Assembly (NCBI GenBank): GCA_902494945.1
Contig: CABUVF010000033.1
Location: 1 to 15,589, forward strand
Direction: 5' to 3'
DNA from: an uncultured Collinsella sp.
GTDB taxonomy: Bacteria; Actinomycetota; Coriobacteriia; Coriobacteriales; Coriobacteriaceae
DNA length: 15,589 bases
This document shows positions 7,457-12,722 of the stretch, piece by piece. The notes under the pieces are model-generated. The model did not search any database. It was not told the DNA's origin and saw only the letters and a list, made by a program, of their open reading frames with translations. The first letter of the stretch is position 1, and each line of letters begins with the position of its first letter. The position numbers and the translations under genes are program-made.

Positions 7457-8239
7457 ATGGATAAGCGAGATCTTGAGCAATTGCTGAGCGATGTTGCCGG
7501 CGGAGCAGTCACCCCTGCCGACGCCCTCACGCGCATCCAGACGGCTCCGACCGCCGATTTGGGCTTTGCGCAGCTCGATCTTTCGCGCGGGGTGCGCCAG
7601 GGAGCCGGCGAAGTTGTCTACGGTGCCGGTAAAACCGCCGAGCAAATTGCCGCCATTATCAAAGCATTACTCGATGCCGGCCAGGAGCGCATCCTGGTCA
7701 CGCGCCTGGACGACGAAAAGGCAGCCTGCACCTCGGAGCTCCTCGGCAACGGCATCGACCTGGGATATGTCCCGGACGCCCAGCTCGCCCTGGTGGGTGG
7801 CAAGCCCTCCCCCAACGGCAACGGACGCATCGTCGTCGCCTGCGCCGGCACGAGCGACCTGCCCGTTGCCGAGGAAGCCGCGTTGACGGCCGAGTTCTAC
7901 GGCAACGAGGTCGATCGCCTCTACGACGTGGGTGTCGCCGGCCTGCACCGCCTGCTCGCTCATGCTGAGGAACTTGCCCAGGCGCAGGTGGTCATCGCCA
8001 TCGCCGGCATGGAAGGCGCCCTGGCGAGCGTCATCGGAGGCCTTGTGAGCTGTCCGGTCATCGCCGTCCCCACCAGCGTGGGCTATGGCGCGAACTTTGG
8101 CGGCGTTGCCGCGCTGCTCGCCATGCTCAACTCCTGCGCCAGCGGCGTTTCGGTCGTCAATATCGATAACGGCTTTGGTGCCGCCTACCAGGCAAGTCTT
8201 ATCAATCATCTGAGCGCCGGCACGTCCTGCGCCCGCTAA
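7457..8239 (+). CDS. larB: LarB, nickel-pincer cofactor synthesis carboxylase/hydrolase
   Basis: First enzyme of the NPN cofactor pathway of lactate racemase: LarB carboxylates the pyridinium ring of nicotinic acid adenine dinucleotide and releases AMP. The 260-residue protein has the family layout, a short N-terminal helical region and a PurE/AIR-carboxylase-like C-terminal domain from about residue 115. Recognisable segments are IVVACAGTSDLPVAEEA, GMEGALASVIGGL, PTSVGYGANFGG and the Cys-containing LNSCASGVSVVNIDNGFGA. The ATG at 7457 follows GAAGGGA at a good distance. An upstream in-frame ATG at 7424 would place the start on the promoter and is rejected. The gene is first in a larB-larC-tetR unit; the gap to larC is 10 nt with the SD overlapping its stop codon. 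The substrate assignment follows the family. Confidence 0.94.
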   Translation: MDKRDLEQLLSDVAGGAVTPADALTRIQTAPTADLGFAQLDLSRGVRQGAGEVVYGAGKTAEQIAAIIKALLDAGQERILVTRLDDEKAACTSELLGNGIDLGYVPDAQLALVGGKPSPNGNGRIVVACAGTSDLPVAEEAALTAEFYGNEVDRLYDVGVAGLHRLLAHAEELAQAQVVIAIAGMEGALASVIGGLVSCPVIAVPTSVGYGANFGGVAALLAMLNSCASGVSVVNIDNGFGAAYQASLINHLSAGTSCAR

Positions 8240-8249
8240 GGAGCATTTC

Positions 8250-9167
8250 ATGTCCAACCATCACCACACGCTTATCATCGACGGCACCTCGGGCATCAGC
8301 GGCGATATGACCGTCGCGGCCCTGCTCGACCTGGGCGCCAGCGAGAAGCATCTGCGCGAGCAGCTCGCCACGCTGCCGGTCGACGGCTTTGAGATTGCCG
8401 TTACACGCGCAAACAAGCATGGCATCGACGCCTGCGACTTTGACGTTCAGCTGGCAGAGGAGCTCGAGAACCACGACCACGACATGGCCTGGCTCTACGG
8501 CAACGAAGCGCCTGCCGAGCACACGCACGAGCATGAGCACCACCATCATGATCATGGCGAGCATGAACACGAGCACTGCCACGAGCATGACCATGAGGCC
8601 CACGGTCATGGCCACGAGGGTCACCATCACGCCCACGGCCATCACCACCGTTCTTTGGCGGACGTCACCGCCATCATCGATGGCTCGCAGCTAAGCGATG
8701 GCGCCAAGCGTCGCGCGATCGCCATCTTTACCGCGCTCGCCGCCGCCGAGGCCAAGGCCCACGGCAAAACGCCCGAGACCGTCATGTTCCACGAGGTGGG
8801 CGCCGTCGACTCCATCGTCGACGTCTGCTCTGTCGCCATCTGCCTCGATGACCTTGGTATTGAGGACATCGTGGTCGAGTCGCTCTCTGAGGGTCACGGT
8901 ACCATCCGCTGTGCCCACGGTCTCATGCCCATTCCCGTCCCCGCTGTCGTCAACCTGTGCCAGGCGGGCAATATCGCCCTCACGCCCGCACCGGTCGCCG
9001 GCGAGCTCGTGACGCCCACGGGTGCCGCCATCGTCGCCGCGCTACGCACGTCCAAGCACCTGCCAGCCCGCTACCGCATCGAAGCCGTCGGCTACGGCGC
9101 TGGTAAGCGCCCCTACGAGGGCTGCTCGGGCACGCTCCGTTGCCTGCTTGTTCACATGGATGCATAG
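8250..9167 (+). CDS. larC: LarC N-terminal domain protein (LarC1 only), nickel insertion
   Basis: LarC is the CTP-dependent nickel cyclometallase that completes NPN. This 305-residue protein opens with the family signature (DGTSGISGDM, residues 11-20), has a His-rich segment (91-133, 24 His) that probably binds nickel, then FHEVGAVDSIVDV and a conserved C-terminal GYGAGKR. It stops right after LRCLLVHMDA, where LarC1 normally ends. Full LarC is about 400 residues, and its C-terminal LarC2 domain binds CTP. In Lactiplantibacillus plantarum larC1 and larC2 are joined by programmed frameshifting, but here no LarC2-like frame follows, because the TetR start codon lies 2 nt after the stop. The ATG follows AAGGAG. 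LarC2 may be encoded elsewhere; loss or an independent role cannot be excluded. Confidence 0.92.
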   Translation: MSNHHHTLIIDGTSGISGDMTVAALLDLGASEKHLREQLATLPVDGFEIAVTRANKHGIDACDFDVQLAEELENHDHDMAWLYGNEAPAEHTHEHEHHHHDHGEHEHEHCHEHDHEAHGHGHEGHHHAHGHHHRSLADVTAIIDGSQLSDGAKRRAIAIFTALAAAEAKAHGKTPETVMFHEVGAVDSIVDVCSVAICLDDLGIEDIVVESLSEGHGTIRCAHGLMPIPVPAVVNLCQAGNIALTPAPVAGELVTPTGAAIVAALRTSKHLPARYRIEAVGYGAGKRPYEGCSGTLRCLLVHMDA

Positions 9168-9169
9168 CT

Positions 9170-9709
9170 ATGGATGCCCGCAAGGCAAAAAGCCGCGCCG
9201 CCATTGTCACGGCGTTTTCCGAGCTCCTTCGCGAGGAGGACTACGGCAAGATCACCGTCGGCGACATCATCGCGCGCGCTCACGTAGGCCGCGCGACTTT
9301 CTACGGCCTCTTCAAGAGCAAAGATGACCTACTGTCCGAACTCGTGAGCGACATCTGCACCCACGTCCTCGACGATGACGGCGCACCCCTCGACGACCCA
9401 CTCGTACAGGTCGAGCATATCCTCAACAACCTCTGGGAGCGCCGCCAGGGTGTACGCGCCCTCGTAGCCGGCGCCGGCTCACGCGTCTTCGCCGACTGCT
9501 TACGCAAGACCATCATGTCACGAGCAGCCGAAACCGTCCCCACCGACCCAAACGGCCCCGCCGCCACCATGGACCGAAGCTTCCTACTACACCACATAGC
9601 CTCAAGCTTCGTAGGAATGGTCCAATGGTGGGCCTGGCACAACTTCCAAGCAGATAAGGCCGACGTAGCCAAAGACTACTTATCAGCCATAAAGCCCCTC
9701 TTCAACTAA
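9170..9709 (+). CDS. TetR/AcrR-family transcriptional regulator
   Basis: One-domain DNA-binding repressor type of 179 residues. The TetR N-terminal helix-turn-helix is at about 5-55, with KITVGDIIARAHVGRATFYGLFKSKDDLL as the recognition region. The rest is a helical ligand/dimer domain that I cannot assign to a ligand. The start at 9170 (MDARKAKSR) lies 2 nt after the larC stop, so translation is probably coupled; an earlier in-frame ATG at 9140 would overlap larC and lacks support. Co-transcription with larB and larC, and an inverted repeat at their promoter, suggest it autoregulates this unit. In L. plantarum the lar genes are controlled by the unrelated Crp-type LarR, so this would be a different control scheme. 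In the second half A-ending codons (CTA, TTA, GTA, TCA, ATA) become common, unlike the neighbouring genes. Confidence 0.9.
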   Translation: MDARKAKSRAAIVTAFSELLREEDYGKITVGDIIARAHVGRATFYGLFKSKDDLLSELVSDICTHVLDDDGAPLDDPLVQVEHILNNLWERRQGVRALVAGAGSRVFADCLRKTIMSRAAETVPTDPNGPAATMDRSFLLHHIASSFVGMVQWWAWHNFQADKADVAKDYLSAIKPLFN

Positions 9710-9721
9710 GTAACTATCCCT

Positions 9722-9804
9722 TCCCAAAGTGGGAGCCCCATCCCAAAGTGCGGACCCCATTCAAAAGTTCCGCTCCGACTCTAGACGCCACGCATCCCAA
9801 AGTG
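9722..9804. repeat. Short degenerate direct repeats TCCCAAAGTG
   Basis: TCCCAAAGTG occurs at 9722, 9741 and 9795, with a decayed copy (TTCAAAAGTT) at 9760. The first three are 19 bp apart and joined by CCCCAT-type spacers. They lie directly after the tetR stop in a G-poor, C/A-rich stretch. I see no gene in 9710-9903; the function is unknown. Confidence 0.45.
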
Positions 9805-9903
9805 TCACTCGCGCCTCAACGCCCCCAACAGCAACAAGCCCCTCCCATCAAAATTCAGATATATATGTTGGGTTGCTTGCACGAACGCACCCGGATTCCC
9901 GCA

Positions 9904-10030
9904 GGTCACGGCACAAGTTAACTTTCCGCCGCATTCCGCAGGACGCAAAAAGCCCCCGCCGCACGAAGTGCGCAGCGGGGGCTTCTTGCATGTCCGAGGA
10001 CGCGGCGGAAAGTTAACTTGTGCCGTGACC
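9904..10030. repeat. 127-nt nested palindrome between tetR and larD (element 1)
   Basis: Perfect 29-nt inverted arms (9904-9932 and 10002-10030) enclose an asymmetric internal loop (left ATTCCGCAGGACGC, right TGTCCGAGGAC). Inside is a second hairpin with a 10-bp stem (9950-9959 with 9975-9984), a 5-bp stem and a GAA triloop (9965-9967). Length, layout, internal-loop sequence and triloop match the element at 12573-12699. It separates two convergent units and on the minus strand begins 23 nt after the larD stop. Confidence 0.9.
9947..9984 (-). terminator. Inner terminator hairpin between the convergent lar units
   Basis: The GC-rich inner stem of element 1, read on the minus strand, ends GGGGGCTTTTT, an intrinsic terminator for larA-larD. 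Read on the plus strand it ends GGGGGCTTCTT, a weaker T tract that may still help end larB-larC-tetR transcripts. Confidence 0.65.
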
Positions 10031-10053
10031 GGACGTTATATCAATTGCTCGGA

Positions 10054-10785
10054 CTAGAACATGCCCAAGAAACCATGCACAAACAGCGCGGCCAGAGCGG
10101 CGCCGACAAACGGAGCGATGCCAGGAACAAGCAAGCCGTACTTCCAGTTGTTGTCAGCCTTGTTCTTGATCGGCAGCACCTGATAGGCCATGCGAGGACC
10201 AAGGTCACGAGCCTGGTTCATGGCGAAGCCGGTGATGCCGCCCATGCCCATGCCAACAGCCCAAACGATCAGACCGACGCAGATAGCGAGCATCAGAACG
10301 TTCTCGCCGGCGCGGCTAGCGGCAGCAAGGATGGCGCTGATGAACACGAAGGTGCAGATAGCCTCGCAGAAGAAGTTACGAGCATAGTTCGCGCCCTCGG
10401 TGGTGGGGTTGGTCGAGAAGATGTTGCGCTGGGCAATGGGGTCGACGACGCCCTCGGAAGCCTTGAACTCATCGGCATACATAAACCAGGCGATCACGGC
10501 ACCCACAAATCCGCCGAGCATATCGGCAAGCATGAAGGGGATGCAGTTGCCCCACGGCACCAGGCCGACGATGCACTGGGCAAGCACCATGGCGGGGTTC
10601 ATGCACACAGCGCCACCAAAGACAAACAGGCAGACCGAGATGCCAAAGGACCAGGTGGTGATGGCAAACATATGGCCGGAGCCCTGATACTTGGTGCCCT
10701 TGAGCACGGTATCGCAGTGAACGCCCACGCCAAAGACGATCATGAGGGCCGTTGCGCCGAATTCGCAGAGGAGTTTGGTAAGCAT
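10054..10785 (-). CDS. larD: LarD, MIP-family (aquaglyceroporin) lactic-acid channel
   Basis: Integral membrane channel of 243 residues with six predicted helices and two half-helix loops, close to the length of L. plantarum LarD (GlpF1), which passes lactic acid. The first NPA box is intact (CMNPAM, N63-A65), though the usual preceding GAHL is AVCM. The second reads MNQARDLGPR, with Q191 in place of the conserved Pro; the following Arg-Asp of the selectivity-filter region is kept. The ATG at 10785 follows TAAGG. It lies 49 nt downstream of larA on the same strand, so it is probably the second gene of a larA-larD unit. The lactate role rests on this context; by sequence alone it is a glycerol-facilitator homologue. 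Transcription likely ends in the hairpin at 9947-9984. Confidence 0.88.
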   Translation of the reverse strand: MLTKLLCEFGATALMIVFGVGVHCDTVLKGTKYQGSGHMFAITTWSFGISVCLFVFGGAVCMNPAMVLAQCIVGLVPWGNCIPFMLADMLGGFVGAVIAWFMYADEFKASEGVVDPIAQRNIFSTNPTTEGANYARNFFCEAICTFVFISAILAAASRAGENVLMLAICVGLIVWAVGMGMGGITGFAMNQARDLGPRMAYQVLPIKNKADNNWKYGLLVPGIAPFVGAALAALFVHGFLGMF

Positions 10786-10834
10786 AAAACCTTATCTTTC
10801 TTGTCGGTTATAAACGATTCGTTTAAGCCGCGCA

Positions 10835-12112
10835 CTAGTGCTGTGCGACAACAACACCCAGGCCATCGGGGATGACGGCGACCTTGGCATCGGCACCCTT
10901 CATCTCAAAGGCAAGCTTGAGCGCCTCCTCGAGGGTGTTGACCGGCGTCATGTGCATATCCTTGAGCATCTGGTGATCGCACAGGTCGGTGACCATGATC
11001 ACAGGGTGATGCGCCAGGATGCGGGCAAAGATCTGGCTCGTCCACTGGTCGGGCAGGGTCTCGTCCTTGGGACGATCGATGCAGGCGCGCTCAAACTCCG
11101 CCGGATCGTTGTCGGCGATGTTGTGATAGAAGCCCTCGCCACCGTGACCGTCGGCACAACCGGCGACGTCGATGATCACGCCGCCCTCGGGAAGCGTGGC
11201 CTCGGCAGCGCACATGCCCTTCACGGCCTGGTAGATGTTCTGGTCGAGCGGGTAGCCGCCGTTGGTGGTGATGGCGATCTCGCACTCGACGGGCTCAACG
11301 CCGGCAAGGCTCTTCACGAACTCGCAGCCGGCCTCGTGCGCCTTGTGGATGTCGCCGGCAAAGGAGCCGATGACCTCGTGCTTGCCATTGAGCACCACGT
11401 TGAGCACAAAGGCAAGGTGAGCCATCTCGGCGGCGGCGAACATGTCCTCACTCACGTGGTTGTGGCACAGGTTGCCGGCACGCGAGTGGGAATCGTTCAC
11501 AAACTGACCGTTGTGGTTGTACATGATGGTCTTGTAGCTGGCGATGCCAGGCAGGACGGACTTGCGGCTACCAGAGAAACCGGCAAAGAAGTGCGGCTCA
11601 ATAAAGCCCTCGGCAAGCAGCAGATCGCAATCGGCCGCAATCTTGTTGATGATGCACTCGCCACCAGAAGGCAGGGTGCCGATCTTTTTCATCATGCTGT
11701 CGTCAGTCGCGACGTGCATAACGATTTCTTCGTTGGCAACGATCTCCTCGCCGTACTTGTTGACGAGCTCCTCGTGCGTCGACGGACGATGCATACCCGT
11801 AGCAACCAGAATGCGAACGCGCGCCTCAGGCGCAGCGGAATGGATGTGATGCAGCAGAATAGGCATCGTCACACGCGAGGGAACGGGACGTGTATGATCG
11901 GAGCTAATGATGACAATATCCTTCTTGCCAGCACAAAGCTCCTCGAGCGAAGGCGAGCCGTAAGGGTTGGCAAGCGACTCCTCCACCAGCTCTTCCTGCG
12001 ATTTCGTGGTCTTAAACTCGTTTTGATGACCTTCCATCACACCCGCGAAGTTCTTATCCTCGAGTTCCAGATGCAACGTCTTGTGGTCAAACGGCAGTTC
12101 ACATTCAAACAA
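10835..12112 (-). CDS. larA: Lactate racemase LarA, nickel-pincer nucleotide enzyme (TTG start)
   Basis: Interconverts L- and D-lactate in the cytoplasm using the tethered nickel-pincer nucleotide. From a TTG at 12112 the protein has 425 residues, and residue numbers coincide with those of L. plantarum LarA. K184 (SRKSVLPG) tethers the cofactor, H200 is the nickel ligand, H108 and H174 are the acid/base pair, and D72/R75 (SDHTRP), Q295 and K298 (QAVKG) bind substrate; W357 corresponds to W358. The TTG was chosen because GGAAGAGGG lies about 9 nt upstream and homology begins there. An in-frame ATG 26 codons earlier (12190) adds a residue stretch unlike the family and has no ribosome-binding site. 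All residues checked are kept, so it should be active if the cofactor is made. It leads the larA-larD unit; its promoter should lie in 12113-12230 but I could not choose one. Confidence 0.95.
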   Translation of the reverse strand: MFECELPFDHKTLHLELEDKNFAGVMEGHQNEFKTTKSQEELVEESLANPYGSPSLEELCAGKKDIVIISSDHTRPVPSRVTMPILLHHIHSAAPEARVRILVATGMHRPSTHEELVNKYGEEIVANEEIVMHVATDDSMMKKIGTLPSGGECIINKIAADCDLLLAEGFIEPHFFAGFSGSRKSVLPGIASYKTIMYNHNGQFVNDSHSRAGNLCHNHVSEDMFAAAEMAHLAFVLNVVLNGKHEVIGSFAGDIHKAHEAGCEFVKSLAGVEPVECEIAITTNGGYPLDQNIYQAVKGMCAAEATLPEGGVIIDVAGCADGHGGEGFYHNIADNDPAEFERACIDRPKDETLPDQWTSQIFARILAHHPVIMVTDLCDHQMLKDMHMTPVNTLEEALKLAFEMKGADAKVAVIPDGLGVVVAQH

Positions 12113-12230
12113 TGACGAGCGCCCTCTTCCTTTCAACTGACACACTAGATAAACCGTTGGAAGGATACGCCGCTCACCGAAAAACACCACCGTCTACCGA
12201 CTCATTAACACAACGTTCATATTTGACCCA

Positions 12231-12265
12231 CAACAAAACGACCGCGATCCCAAACGGGACCGCGG
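12231..12265 (-). terminator. Intrinsic terminator upstream of larA
   Basis: On the minus strand a 10-bp stem (12265-12256 with 12251-12242, one G-U pair) and a GTTT loop are followed by TCGTTTTGTTG. It would stop readthrough from ppc and the repeat region into larA. If larA transcription starts upstream of it, it would instead be an attenuator. Confidence 0.6.
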
Positions 12266-12280
12266 CCGCTACAGTCGTAA

Positions 12281-12384
12281 GGCGAGAAGCGCACTTTATT
12301 CTCATCAGCTCCAATCCCTGAAGACCGAGGACGAAGGGACCCGAAGGGTTTCCCTCTGAATGCATTCCGCAGCACGAAGCCCCC
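12281..12384. repeat. 104-bp direct repeat, copy A (half palindrome)
   Basis: Nearly identical, at equal length, to 12518-12621, differing at only a handful of positions. It starts with a GCG(A/C)GAAGCGCACTTTA box, then CTGAAGACCGAGGACGAAGG, then the left arm of the 127-nt element. Unlike copy C it has no matching right arm, so it is a half palindrome. Confidence 0.85.
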
Positions 12385-12390
12385 TCCAAA

Positions 12391-12450
12391 CGCGCGAAGC
12401 GCACTATATTCCCTCAGCCAATATTCCGCCGAAGACCGGACATCGCAGGG
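12391..12450. repeat. Truncated copy B of the direct repeat
   Basis: CGCGCGAAGCGCACTATATT and GAAGACCGGACATCGCAGGG match the first half of copies A and C with several changes, but the palindrome arm is lost. The box itself can form GCGC-GAA-GCGC, a small hairpin with the same GAA triloop as the 127-nt elements. Confidence 0.6.
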
Positions 12451-12460
12451 GCTGCCGTAT

Positions 12461-12508
12461 GTTTACTTTCCGGCGCACTCCGCAGGACGCAAGAAGCCCT
12501 CGCCGCAC
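12461..12508. repeat. Half copy of element 1
   Basis: These 48 bases match 9917-9964 (left arm, internal loop and inner stem of element 1) at 43 positions without gaps. The right half is absent: sequence after 12508 runs into direct-repeat copy C. Confidence 0.85.
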
Positions 12509-12517
12509 TCCACATTA

Positions 12518-12621
12518 GGCGCGAAGCGCACTTTAATCCCTTCAGCCCCAATCCCTGAAGACCGAGGACGAAGGGACCCGATGGGTTTCCCTCTGAATGC
12601 ATTCCGCAGCACGAAGCCCCC
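12518..12621. repeat. 104-bp direct repeat, copy C
   Basis: Same layout and length as copy A. Its 3' part is the left arm and internal loop of the full 127-nt palindrome at 12573-12699, so here the right arm is still present. Confidence 0.85.
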
Positions 12622-12699
12622 TTATCCGCAGCTCCGAAGGAGCAGGATAAGGGGGCTTCAAGTGCGAGGACGCATTCAGAGGGAAACCCATCGGGTCCC
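12573..12699. repeat. 127-nt nested palindrome downstream of ppc (element 2)
   Basis: Perfect 28-nt arms (12573-12600 and 12672-12699) enclose an internal loop (left ATTCCGCAGCACG, right GTGCGAGGAC), a perfect 15-bp inner stem (12613-12627 with 12645-12659) and a GCTCC-GAA-GGAGC tip. On the minus strand it begins 23 nt after the ppc stop and may act in ppc 3'-end formation, though it has no U tract. Confidence 0.9.
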
Positions 12700-12722
12700 G
12701 GTGAGAGCCGCAGGGCTATCGA

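Noticed and set aside
9022..9327. Possible frameshifted LarC2 continuation after larC
   Set aside because: Frames past 9167 show no LarC2-like sequence; the only sensible coding there is the TetR protein.
9729..10016. 95-codon plus-strand frame after tetR
   Set aside because: It runs across short repeats and the 127-nt palindrome, lacks a ribosome-binding site and resembles no family.
10018..10875. 285-codon plus-strand open frame opposite larD
   Set aside because: Overlaps larD, the palindrome and the end of larA; His/Lys/Asp-rich shadow without a family signature.
10838..12115. 425-codon plus-strand open frame opposite larA
   Set aside because: Mirrors larA almost exactly and has the same low-complexity antisense composition; LarA residues are conserved on the other strand.
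12113..12230. larA promoter candidates (TATGAA, TTAATG, TATCCT, TTTATC on the minus strand)
   Set aside because: None has a -35 partner at 16-18 bp and no one of them stands out, so no promoter was called.
12174..12602. Two minus-strand small frames (12174-12404 and 12414-12602) starting with the same residues MHSEGNPSGPFVLGLQGL
   Set aside because: The shared start comes from the direct repeat copies A and C, not from conserved proteins. Neither has a clear ribosome-binding site.
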